A stretch of 64,000 nt of DNA. Source: Proteromonas lacertae. Taxonomy: Eukaryota; Sar; Bigyra; Opalinata; Proteromonadidae. This document shows positions 21,940 to 31,751 of this stretch, in pieces (the first letter of the stretch is position 1; the number at the start of each line of letters is the position of its first letter). The translations under genes and the position numbers were made by a program. The DNA lies in NCBI GenBank assembly GCA_002245135.1, contig NGBS01000594.1:1-64000 (forward strand). Direction: 5' to 3'. Under the pieces are notes generated by a model, which had not been told where the DNA came from, ran no database searches, and saw nothing but the letters and a program-made list of their open reading frames with translations.

Positions 21940-22803
21940 TCATTCTTTTATTGATGCAATTATGTCAAAAAATGAAGTTGATGAAGTACATTTAATCTTT
22001 TCTTTTATCTGATATTTATATTTCTCAAATAAATTATATATATCATTTTCAGTTATATTTTTTCTTCTATAGACTTCACACCATATTTCCATATAGAAAT
22101 GTCTAATTGTTCTTTTCTTTAATATTTCTATGCCACCTTGAAGTAGATTAAGTTCATAACCTTGAATATCAATAGATGCCAAGTGTATTTTGTATTGAAA
22201 ATTGTATAAGAGAGTGTCTAATGTTTCTATATTAATTTCTTTTTTGATATAATTCTGGTGTAAATCTATGAATGATGAACCACCCCAATTACCTTTTTCA
22301 ATATTTATTAATTTTGTTTCTTTCGTTTTACCTAATCCTACTGTAAATAATGTAATGTTATTTATCCAACTAGGATTAATAAGAAGCGTTTTTGTTAATA
22401 TGTGTAGATTATTGGGAATAGGTTCAATTGAAATTGTTTTTATTCCAATGCTTAACATCCCAAATGAACATATACCAATATTTGCTCCAGCATCCATATA
22501 ATAATCATCTTCATTCAAACCAGGTAATTCAAACCATAATTTTCTTATTCTTTTACAATCATACCAATCTCCAGTTGATTTTATTGCATTTGATATTATA
22601 TCTTTTTCTTTCCTAACATACATAGAAAAATTTGAATGTTTATTAAATACATTTACTAATTCTAATTTTTCTCTACATTCAAGACACTCTGTAAACTTTT
22701 TATTCCATAAATAATTGTTAATTGTATTACCTGATTTGTATAATTTAAAATATATTAAAACGATTAAAGATAAAAAAAGAAAAAGAAAAACATAACAATA
22801 CAT
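21940..22803 (-). CDS. FkbM-type SAM methyltransferase, membrane-anchored
   Basis: A single exon of 287 residues. Residues 2-20 form a hydrophobic signal anchor. YMDAGANIGICS (about residue 100) is the SAM-binding glycine loop, ISIEPIP the acidic loop after strand 2, and SIDIQGYE the conserved FkbM strand-4 motif. Members methylate sugar or other hydroxyl groups; a membrane anchor suggests action on glycans in the Golgi. Its stop lies 15 bases downstream of the next gene's stop-to-start gap on the same strand, so the two are a tandem pair. Decayed copies of this gene sit in both palindrome arms (1256-1870, 5815-6429). Confidence 0.88.
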   Translation of the reverse strand: MYCYVFLFLFLSLIVLIYFKLYKSGNTINNYLWNKKFTECLECREKLELVNVFNKHSNFSMYVRKEKDIISNAIKSTGDWYDCKRIRKLWFELPGLNEDDYYMDAGANIGICSFGMLSIGIKTISIEPIPNNLHILTKTLLINPSWINNITLFTVGLGKTKETKLINIEKGNWGGSSFIDLHQNYIKKEINIETLDTLLYNFQYKIHLASIDIQGYELNLLQGGIEILKKRTIRHFYMEIWCEVYRRKNITENDIYNLFEKYKYQIKEKIKCTSSTSFFDIIASIKE

Positions 22804-22818
22804 AACAACTGATTCTTT

Positions 22819-23715
22819 TTATTTAACCAAATACTTGTTAATATACATTTCATTATATGTACTAACAAATTTATTTTCCATTTCTCTACTATCTTTTATA
22901 CCTACAACATGAGCTAATTTTTGTGAGTCAATCTCCATAAAGCACCCACTAGTAATTCTAATAATTTTGTATTTACCAACTAAATAACAATGATAACCCA
23001 ATTCTTCCAAATATACAATAAGCGAAGAACAGCTTCTGTTACAAATTAATGTCTTAATCTTATGATATTCAAAATATAGATATTTTACTTTTCCGCTAGA
23101 TAATAATTTCTTTCCTGTAAACAACACCTCATCTTCATAACCTTCAACATCAATTTTAAGAAAGAATACATTACCATTTTTAACATAAATTTCATAGAAT
23201 TTATCTAAATTCATAAAGGTTACATTTGCCATAATTAATACTCTTGATACACCCATCATATCACCTGCATTATTATATTTCCATGTAACTGCACTTCTAT
23301 TAAATCCAATTGCTGTATGAACTGTTAGAATATGTTTTGAATGTTCATATTTCTTCTTAGTTGTTTCGCAATTTAAATCTAACGGTTCTGCTAAAAATAT
23401 ACTGTTTTGTTGATAATATTTATGAAACATATCAGTAATTTCACCAATATTAGAACCAATATCCAAAATACAATCATCAGTTGATATTGAAGGATATATT
23501 CTTTTAAAATTAGGGAATAATCTATCTCTCAAATCATTATCACTAAATACTTTTATATCACATGTATCGTAATATTTTTTATACTGTAAATAAAATGAGT
23601 CACATATCATTGTATTAAAATTTGACATATTATTTCTTTTATTTTCATTAATTTGATATAATGCTAAGAATATAACTATTGATGTTGTAATTATTATTGT
23701 TAATAAAATAGACAT
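22819..23715 (-). CDS. FkbM-type SAM methyltransferase, membrane-anchored, paralogue
   Basis: A single exon of 298 residues. An N-terminal anchor occupies residues 3-21. CILDIGSNIGEIT is the SAM loop, FLAEPLD the strand-2 acidic loop, and FLKIDVEGYE the FkbM signature. It is only distantly related to its neighbour, so the tandem arrangement is not a fresh duplication. Downstream spacing to the next methyltransferase ATG is 15 bases. Substrate unknown; a glycan hydroxyl is likely from family and context. Confidence 0.87.
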   Translation of the reverse strand: MSILLTIIITTSIVIFLALYQINENKRNNMSNFNTMICDSFYLQYKKYYDTCDIKVFSDNDLRDRLFPNFKRIYPSISTDDCILDIGSNIGEITDMFHKYYQQNSIFLAEPLDLNCETTKKKYEHSKHILTVHTAIGFNRSAVTWKYNNAGDMMGVSRVLIMANVTFMNLDKFYEIYVKNGNVFFLKIDVEGYEDEVLFTGKKLLSSGKVKYLYFEYHKIKTLICNRSCSSLIVYLEELGYHCYLVGKYKIIRITSGCFMEIDSQKLAHVVGIKDSREMENKFVSTYNEMYINKYLVK

Positions 23716-23765
23716 ATTATATATTATTAAAGAAAAGATATTATATAATATTTATATATATAGTC

Positions 23766-24374
23766 TTATGTGTGCAATAGATATTTTTCCATATAATCAC
23801 CTTTTACAATGAAGGTTATATAAAAACTATAACATTTTTTTATCTCTTTAATAACTTTAGGATTTGTATAGTCACAACCAGCAGTTTCTTTAGTTAATAC
23901 TCCTAAGAATAAGCCATCACCATCTAATCCAAGATCATCATCCTCTACTAAAAATATGAAAAGAAGAACAAGTTAATATGAGCATTCCTTAAAAGAAAAA
24001 CATTGTAATATACTATTTTATCATTCCTTAAAATAGTCATTAAAATTTGATTCATTTAAATGACGTTCTATATTATCAATATATCCTAATTTCATATAAT
24101 TAATTTTATACTTCTTTATAGTTGTGCAATTATAGAAATAATCTCCTTTCTTTTGTTCATCTGTAGTATTATCATTCTTTTTCTTTAATGCTAATGCTAG
24201 TATTATATTATCATATCTTACTCTAACAACAACTATATTATTTAGTATTATCTTATCTTTATAAGAAAATGTATATTGAGTAAATATAAAATAATCTATA
24301 CCACATCCTGGATGATTAATATTGATGAATATATTTCTCCAATAAATATCTCCTCTTTTACCTACTATCAGCAA
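23766..24374 (-). CDS. Hypothetical protein, probably interrupted
   Basis: The first frame (24021-24374, 117 residues) and a second open stretch (23766-23950, ending DYMEKYLLHT) have similar composition. A long AT-rich gap with a possible 3' splice site (TTTTTAG) lies between them, but no clean 5' site before the stop of the first frame was found. Either one gene with an unresolved intron or a damaged gene. No family recognised. Confidence 0.35.
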
Positions 24375-24757
24375 TATAGCTGTTATTTCTATATATACTA
24401 CATGAAATATTATGCCTCTAATAGTATATTGCTACAACACCATTTCTTTTGATTATATTACTATATGCAACTGAGGTAATGTTGTCATGAATGAATAGTC
24501 AAATTTTTGGAATTGTTTATTACATAAAAATAATGTTCTAATTAAATTATTTATAAAAACAATCAAAAATATTATCAACAATTACTTATAAAACGTATTT
24601 CAATATATATCTTATCTCTGAGTAAGTTTTTTAAAACAACTCTTCTATGTTTGGATGTTTATTATCTTCCATAAAATAAAAATAGTGTCAATATTATTAC
24701 AAAATGTCCCTGCACCAAATGTTACCGTGTATATTGCTTATATTCTGATATGGTAAT

Positions 24758-25249
24758 TGTTGTGCGCCGTTGAGCGTTAAGAAGGTTTTTTTCAATTCTA
24801 ATATCATAAACAATAGTTTGTTTTCCAAAATAGTTACGTTGGCCTAATATCTCATAACAATAGTAGACATCGGAATAAAGGTTTTAAATAGAAAAGGAAT
24901 ACCTACTTATTGCATTTACCTGCTTAAAATTTATTTTGAAAAAACAGGCTTGAATGCGGCTTGAATAGATTTTTTATTTTTTCGTTTTTAAGTGTCTTAA
25001 CATCTAAATATGTGTGATTTAATTGCTTAAACTAATGTATTTTTTACTCTAGTAGTGATTGAAGAAAAAAAATTAAAAATAAAATTATAATTGTTTTCAA
25101 TATGTTGGGATAAAATTCAAAAAAATAAATTTCGCAGATGTAGCTTATATGACAAAGTAAGATTATATTTGCATATAACTCGCCATCAAACCACACACTA
25201 TCATTTTAGAATTGAAAAAAGTCTTCTTAACACACAACGGCACACAACA
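24758..25249. mobile_element. 492-bp non-autonomous inverted-repeat element (MITE)
   Basis: Terminal inverted repeats of 44 bp (24758-24801 and 25206-25249) start TGTTGTG and match at most positions. GTAAT flanks both sides (24753-24757, 25250-25254), a 5-bp target duplication. It has no coding capacity. Its first bases and an internal motif near 25134 resemble the ends of the Polinton fossils here, so it may have been moved by their integrase. Confidence 0.85.
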
Positions 25250-25423
25250 GTAATGACTACAAGGTAACATTTGGCACAGAGAATACTTATGTATCGTTAT
25301 ACTCATTATAGTTATTACACATAGTTGTGCCTAATTCTTTCCCTATCGTCCATCTATCAAATAATTATATAATAAAGAGAATGATATACTATTACAGTTG
25401 TTGTGCGCAGTTTGTCAGAGTTG

Positions 25424-25754
25424 GCCGTTTGTCTATCAGACACTTTCAAAACAAACTAAATACACAATTACACTTCTATTAATATAAACAGAAATACAAT
25501 CTTTAATCGACATGATTCTCAAAGCTACAACAAATTAATGTATTTCATATTTCAGTGCCTTCTATAAAAATCATTCATTTCAGTGTGTAGCCAATTACAA
25601 TATATTTTTAACGCTTAGCTTCTTTTGAATAATTTACAAAATTATAATTTATGTGTTGTTTTTTGTTTTATGTAATAGTATCAATGATTATGAAATGATA
25701 CACATAAGTCACAGAAGAAAATTGAGAAGTGAAAAATGTCTCCTAGACAAACGG
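25424..25754. repeat. Inverted-repeat pair, possible short element
   Basis: GCCGTTTGTCTA at 25424-25435 reappears inverted at 25743-25754, with further imperfect pairing inwards (ACACTTT against AAAAATGT). The interior is AT-rich and non-coding. Possibly a second short non-autonomous element; no target duplication was identified. Confidence 0.5.
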
Positions 25755-25794
25755 CGTATTTCTAAATCTTCTCACGCCGTTTGTCTAGGAGACA
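25737..25794. repeat. Perfect 21-bp inverted repeat (hairpin)
   Basis: 25737-25757 and 25774-25794 are exact reverse complements separated by 16 bases. Each arm is also an element-end sequence (CGCCGTTTGTCTAGGAGACA), so this is probably a head-to-head junction of two element termini. Confidence 0.9.
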
Positions 25795-26128
25795 CTTTTG
25801 ATTCTCATATTTCATATATGAGATAATCATAATATATTATTAACAAATATAACAAAATTGAAATCAGAAAATAAGTTGAAACAACATTCAACTCAAATCT
25901 TTTTCCAAAATTGTTTTTTGTTTTATGTGGAAGTGTGTACCTAACAAATACATTGTAATTATATAAAGATACTTTTTAGAATTTTTAAAGAAAATGAAAT
26001 TATTTAAATCTATAAATGTTTTTGTTGTTGTAAATGTAAAACAATTTCGCTTTTTCTTCGTTATTTAAACTTTCTATACCTTCAATTAGATCATCAATGA
26101 AGTATTTTATATTAAAACTTTCTATATT

Positions 26129-26974
26129 TTAAATCTTTGTTATTTCCAAATTATTCAATCTTGCTCCAAGAAAGAATAAACAGTAATATCCACAAGTTGC
26201 AGCATATGTTTGATGAACTTTTGTATCTACTATTTCATATGATTCTAATTCACGATTGCAAGAATAAAAGAGTTGTTTAATATTCTTTATTATTATATTT
26301 CTTGGTTCTTTGTTCATATAAATTGCTAAACTGTCATATATTCTAAACATCATATAGTCATTAGGAACATAATCTACTTCCCATAAACTCCAATGACTTT
26401 GATTTGGATCACATACTGGAAAATAATAAATTCTTTTTTCACTTATCTTTTTTTTATTATCCTTTTGCTTTTCATTTAAAAATACAACACCAGGATCAAT
26501 AACATTCTTATTGTTGTTGGAAATATAATGTAATAAAAACAGGAATTCATCTCCTTTTAGTTGATTGTTAATATTTAAATGACTCACCAATTCTTTATAA
26601 TTTACTTCATATTTCGGTTGTTGATGTTGTCCATAGAATCTTACATGACCAATATCATTATATTCTTTAATTTTCTTTGCAAACAACAAACTATCATGAG
26701 TGTGATCATCATATGTAATTGATGCAACACTAGTATCTTTTCTATTTACCATTTTACATGCATATTTTAAAGTCATTGAATTACGCTCTATCAGAAGGTG
26801 TATATAGGTTTTGAATAGATCAATCATTAGAATAATATCAACATCGCTTATATATGGATGATCTTCAGACATCTTTATCATTATCATTGCAGCAGCCAAT
26901 ATTTCTGTTGCTTCAGGAAAGTTAGTATTAACATTGGTCTTGACAAATACCTTCTGCATAATCATCTTCACCAA
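26129..26974 (-). pseudogene. Ulp1/adenoviral-type cysteine protease (fossil B1)
   Basis: SHWSLWEVDY, FRIYDSL and TCGYYCLFF give the His, Asp and Cys order of clan CE proteases, which mature capsid proteins in Polintons. The frame is open as read. Confidence 0.7.
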
Positions 26975-27296
26975 ATGAATCTATAACTTCGATTGTTTTA
27001 TTATCATGATGAATGATAACAGTGTAATAATTGTTACTATCTTTAGCTCTAATTATGAATGCTTCCATCTCTTTATTCATTATCATTTGTTTATCTTTGC
27101 ATACGTAATAATGTTGATTTAAATTGTATAATTCCAATATGAAATGAATTTCATTTAATCCAAGTTGAATTTTTCCAATACTTTTTATAAATCTTTCAAC
27201 AAATTCCAAGTGATCATTAGTTAATGGATCCTTAATATCTTCTTCAGAAGTTCTAATACCAAATATATCATACACTGCATTCTTCTTTGGATTCAT
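26928..27296 (-). pseudogene. Upstream segment of the fossil B1 protease region
   Basis: The segment has YYTVIIHHDNK followed by VIDSFGED, a second clan-CE-like His/Asp spacing. Either an N-terminal domain of the same protein or a second protease-like domain. It overlaps the protease frame. Confidence 0.35.
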
Positions 27297-27495
27297 TACA
27301 ATTTGCTGAAGTCTTATTTCATAGGTGTTAATATCCTTTTTCTTAGGATTAGGATGAATCTATTAAATATAAATTATCATCAAATATACTAGTATTCTGT
27401 CTGATGTTTTCTTCATATTTTCTAATAATTCTGATGAAACTTCAAGCTTTATTAAAGGTGTAGATGATACTAATGGAATTTGCATGTTTTCATTT

Positions 27496-27990
27496 CTATT
27501 CATTAGATAGTAATAATTTAATAATATACACTAAATATTGCTTTTTATTAACTTTATCATCTTTAACTAATGCTAGACTCTTTTCATCTTGGCACATCTT
27601 TCGTTTCACAGCTGTAATAACCACATCTCCATGTTCTGGATTAACTAGTTTATTTCCTAATTTCTTAATGGAATCATCTCTCATTTTGTTATTATAATTG
27701 AAGTTTCTTTCGTCTATATAATCTTGAAACTGTTCTATGATATTTCCATTTTGTGTTATATCTTTTTTGATTCTTTCTTTATAATCTTCTTCTTCTTCCA
27801 TTATTGTTACTTCACTATTACCACCATCATCACTATTATCGCTATCATTACCATCTTCATCTACATCTATAACATTATCAGAACCACCATTATTGCCATT
27901 AACGCCATTAACACCTTCTTCTTCTTCATATTCACTGTCTGCTTTAACTTCTTCGCCATCACTATCATCATTACCATCATTATTATCACC
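27496..27990 (-). pseudogene. Acidic linker region of fossil B1
   Basis: The sequence between integrase and protease encodes long Asp/Glu/Asn/Gly-rich runs followed by a Lys-rich helical segment. Low complexity; no domain recognised. Confidence 0.4.
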
Positions 27991-28707
27991 TTATATATTA
28001 GTATAATCTGGTTTAAACTTCTTATTCTGAATCATCAACTCTTTCATGTCCATAAAGAATAAGGATCTTCCTTCACAATTTGTTCTTCTGCATCTATTAT
28101 TATTAATTATTTCTGTTATTCTTTCCAAGTATTCAGTCCAATAAACATCAGGATTATCAACCTTCATAGCTGCTATCTTTTCTTTAATGAATCTATTATA
28201 TCTCTCCACTTTACCATTGCACTGTGGGTGTCTAGGCTTGCTATGCGCAAATATAATACCATATTTACTAAGCATATCTTTCATTAAAGCATTTTTGAAT
28301 TCTTTACCATTATCCATCTGTATAATTTCAGGAGGACCAAAGATTCTTATAAAAGATTGTACATTTTTCACTGTTTCTTTATCTGTTTTGCGTTTCTGGG
28401 CATATAACATGATAAAATTAAAGTAATGGTCGATGACAGTTAAGATATAATGGTAGAGATCTTCTTCTTTTATGTTCGTGTAATCTTCATTACAATTGTC
28501 CATTTCTACAAGATCAATCAATACTCTTTCTCTAGGTCTTGTAACAACAATAGGATGTGTTGGTTGTACTCTTTTAGCCTCCTTAAGTTTAATACAATCA
28601 TAGCAGGTTGTCAAATAAGCTCTAATCATCTTTCTGTTAATACCATAATAACCATGAACTGGATCATTTATTTTGAGCATCCAAAAGATATGATATTGGA
28701 ATACCAC
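27991..28707 (-). pseudogene. Retroviral-type integrase (fossil B1)
   Basis: An HxxxH/CxxC-type zinc segment (HGYYGINRK ... CYDCIK) precedes a DDE core with IDLVEMD, IIQMDNGKEF and QCNGKVERYN, spaced as in retroviral-type integrases. The frame is open as read. Related to the remnant at 15779-16045. Confidence 0.85.
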
Positions 28708-28958
28708 AAACTAAATATTTTCTTCTAAACTTTTATTGCTCATGCCCATGTTTTTTTATGTATAGAAACCGCATATCTAAATTATCCCATTTAAAAATTT
28801 CGCTTTCTTTAACAATATTTAATTTGTTAATTGATTTATATATATATATCTGAATCTTCTTCTTCATTATTATTATTATCTTTTTCTCTGTATCATTCTC
28901 CTCTTCTTTACAAGATTAATAATAATAATAATAATAATAATATAAAGTGAAAAAAAAT

Positions 28959-29189
28959 TTAAATAGTCATTTTCCTTTGTTTAGTGATTTCAATAAGAGA
29001 CTGAATATCCTTAAGTGTCTTATCATGTTCTAACCCTTTATTCATTATGGCATCTATATTATTTCTAAGTTCTTCTATGTCCGTATTGTTTGGAATACAA
29101 TTGTGTGCCTTTAAGTATTTGAAAAGAGCCAAAGCTATCATATACAATACAAATACGAGAATCTTATATAAGAAAACAAAATTAATCAA
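28959..29189 (-). CDS. Small one-membrane-segment protein (fossil B2)
   Basis: 76 residues: a hydrophobic segment (FLYKILVFVLYMIALALF) then a charged helical tail. Small membrane proteins are common in Polintons. Function unknown. Confidence 0.35.
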   Translation of the reverse strand: MINFVFLYKILVFVLYMIALALFKYLKAHNCIPNNTDIEELRNNIDAIMNKGLEHDKTLKDIQSLIEITKQRKMTI

Positions 29190-29606
29190 AGTAATGTATT
29201 TATTATCAATAAACTAACTTACAAGACATTGGTTATTATGAATATATTCATCCTTAATGGATCTTGGTGATATTGGAGATAAGTCATAATCTGTGAGATT
29301 GACATTGTCATTGTCATTTTCAAGCTTGACATGATTCATATTAATAATGCTATCTAATAATTAATAAGTTTTTTCAAAAGATGGGTTTCTTTTCTCCTTA
29401 ATCTTGTTAACACACTCAAGAAATATTTTAGGTGTAATACGCACAGTCTCATCTACATCAGAAATACCTAATCTTTGAATTAATTTCTCTTTACTCTCAT
29501 CCCACCAACATCCATGTTTGAATCTATATTCCAAGTCTAATCTATACTGTTCATCGACGTATTTGAGTATATATCTGATCTCACTATAAGTTAGTTCATC
29601 TTCCTC

Positions 29607-30635
29607 TTAATCAATTGCAAATACTTTTATGTTTAAATCATAAGTTTGCTCTACTTTATCTATATCAGGATTATTAACAGGAGCTACTGGTATTGTAATA
29701 AAATCGTTACTAGGTTGTATTTGAGGTAAATGTTGCTTTTTTAAACATGAATTAATTGCTCTCCAAAAACAATCCATATTATCATTATCCTTATTTTCAC
29801 AAGGATCTAAACAATACTTATTATTAAATATATCAGGAATATGATAATTTCCTCCTGCTCCTGCCATAATTTGGTATTGATTAATATGAGTTTCCATTAA
29901 ATCCATATATTGGAATATTAAACCAGATTCTGGAGGAGAAAAGTCATCCTCATTAATAGAATGAAATAAGGAACGCATCTTTGCTGCTACTGATGCAGGA
30001 TTATCATGTTCTTTTATTAAAATATTTCTTGTATTATGAAATAAGGATACTTCCTCACTTGATTCATCTTACAAAGAAGCATAAACATACCAAAATACAA
30101 AGTATACTTTAATATTTTTCATTTCATGTGGTATTTCACTTATTCTTAAAGCAACATCTGTGTTATCAACAATGAAATTATAATAATCTTCAGGAGTAAG
30201 AAGATGAATATCCTTTAAATTAGTAACGTACTTCCTTGTTACTCCTTCAGAGGATTGTCTTTCTAATTCATACCTTTTTATTCTTTCCTCTAAATTTCCT
30301 CTTGGAGGATGAATTCTATCATCATCCATATCATCATCTCCTCCACCAAAATACATTCCATAATCAGGATTTATAATATGTACTCGAGGATTATTATTTA
30401 AATTCCTCATATAGGAGGTTTCACTTATTTTCCTTCTTTTACTAGTTGCATTAATGAAATATTGGGAAGTGCAATCCTCATTTTCTAGCATCTTTTCTAA
30501 TAAATGAGTTTTTGCATTTAAAGCATATTTTTTCTGCTTATCAGTATTCTTCCTTTTATTCATCATTTTATACTTATAAAAATTCAAAACTAAAAAGAAA
30601 ATAAAAAATGAATATACTTTAGAATAATTGGTCAA
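29607..30635 (-). pseudogene. Polymerase N-terminal region (fossil B2)
   Basis: Two frames carry a nuclear-signal-like basic stretch (NKRKNTDKQKK) and a NDNMDCFWRAINSCLKK segment. The latter corresponds to the Cys-containing segment of the palindrome fossil polymerase region. No exonuclease or palm motifs follow. Broken; about one or two breaks. Confidence 0.4.
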
Positions 30636-30774
30636 TTAATATAATTGGTCAAATACAAACGTATACTAAATTTTGATTGGATAATTAAAAATCTACTTAA
30701 AAATCGTTACTTTTTTTATTTGCAATTTTCTTGCTATTTTTATCTATTATTAAAAATTTAACTTCTAAAAAATC

Positions 30775-31698
30775 ATGAGTTCTGGTAAAAAATACTTTAT
30801 TTCTAAAAAGTATGTAGAAGAGGAGGCTGAGGAGGATAACTCTACTATAACTAGTGATGAAGATGATTTAGAAAATTGTGAAACTGAACCAGTACCACAA
30901 AGTGAATATGAAAAGCCTTATATTAAGGATTATGAGAGATGGTGTAAGGAAAACAATGTTGATGAAATGGAAAGTAATCCTGAACCAAAGTATGAAGCTG
31001 AATTAGTGAGGAAAATCACGGGTGATAAACAAATGTTAGAAATGGGAAATATTCCTAAGTTAGAATCTGCAAGAGGATTAGTGAGTGATTACCTTCCTCC
31101 TCATTTAAATAGATGGTTAACTTTTATTGGACATGTATCTGAGATGATATTAGAAAAACCAAAAGAGGATCAGGAAGGATATTATTCTGTGAAGTTTACT
31201 AATGTTCAAGTAGCTAGGTTTGCAGGAAAGGATTGTGATGCTAGTGAATGGATAAAGTTAAAATCCTCTTGGTTATATGATATAGCTGATTATTTGAAAA
31301 CCTCTAAACATTTGGAGCATAGTATTGAAGTTGTCCTCAATTTATACAGGATCTTCATTTGGAAGAATGATGATAGACATAATCTTGTAGGAAATGATAA
31401 AACAGTATATGAGGATTGGACTGTTATGGAGGATAAGGATGTTGTTGTTCCTGTAGTAGCTTTAAAATATACCATCAAGAATAATACATGCTTTGTTAAT
31501 TTATTCATTGATGGAGATATTATGATTGTAAGTGAGGATTATGTTAAAGAAAAAGTTAAGGATAAGGTTGAGGAAAAAGAGGAAAAGAAGTTTAGTACTC
31601 CTAAAAGAAAAAGAGAAAGGTCCTTAAGTCCTCCAGTAGTGAAGAGAAGTAACATAGGAGGATTAACCATAAAGAAGGATCATAAGCATAAAAAGTAA
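30775..31698 (+). CDS. Unknown 307-residue protein (fossil B2)
   Basis: Open frame with an acidic N-terminal end, a globular middle (about 100-250) and a Lys/Arg-rich C-terminal end that looks like a nuclear targeting signal (PKRKRERSLSPP). It stands just upstream of the integrase on the same strand (53 bases apart) and diverges from the polymerase region, so it is probably an element protein. Not recognised. Confidence 0.5.
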   Translation: MSSGKKYFISKKYVEEEAEEDNSTITSDEDDLENCETEPVPQSEYEKPYIKDYERWCKENNVDEMESNPEPKYEAELVRKITGDKQMLEMGNIPKLESARGLVSDYLPPHLNRWLTFIGHVSEMILEKPKEDQEGYYSVKFTNVQVARFAGKDCDASEWIKLKSSWLYDIADYLKTSKHLEHSIEVVLNLYRIFIWKNDDRHNLVGNDKTVYEDWTVMEDKDVVVPVVALKYTIKNNTCFVNLFIDGDIMIVSEDYVKEKVKDKVEEKEEKKFSTPKRKRERSLSPPVVKRSNIGGLTIKKDHKHKK

Positions 31699-31751
31699 TT
31701 AAAAAGATAATTATCATTAATTCCTTACTATATTCTTATTTTTGTTTTTCT

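Larger units (their letters stand above)
24375..26128. other. Gene-free region rich in element ends
   Basis: No coding sequence is supported. It contains a complete inverted-repeat element (24758-25249), a TGTTGTGCGC terminus (25399-25408), an inverted-repeat pair around 25424-25754 and a strong hairpin (25737-25794). It looks like a graveyard of short element ends. Confidence 0.6.
25900..28728 (-). mobile_element. Polinton-like fossil B1 (integrase plus Ulp1-like protease)
   Basis: Minus-strand remains run from a zinc-binding retroviral-type integrase (27991-28707) through an acidic linker to a Ulp1/adenoviral-like cysteine protease (26129-26974). The integrase belongs to the same family as that of fossil A. 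Broken, several breaks; ends not defined. A Ginger-type DNA transposon, which also pairs such an integrase with a protease, is the alternative. Confidence 0.6.

Noticed and set aside
27724-28062. Plus-strand frame rich in Ile, Phe and Thr
   Set aside because: Reverse shadow of the acidic Asp/Asn/Glu linker of fossil B1.
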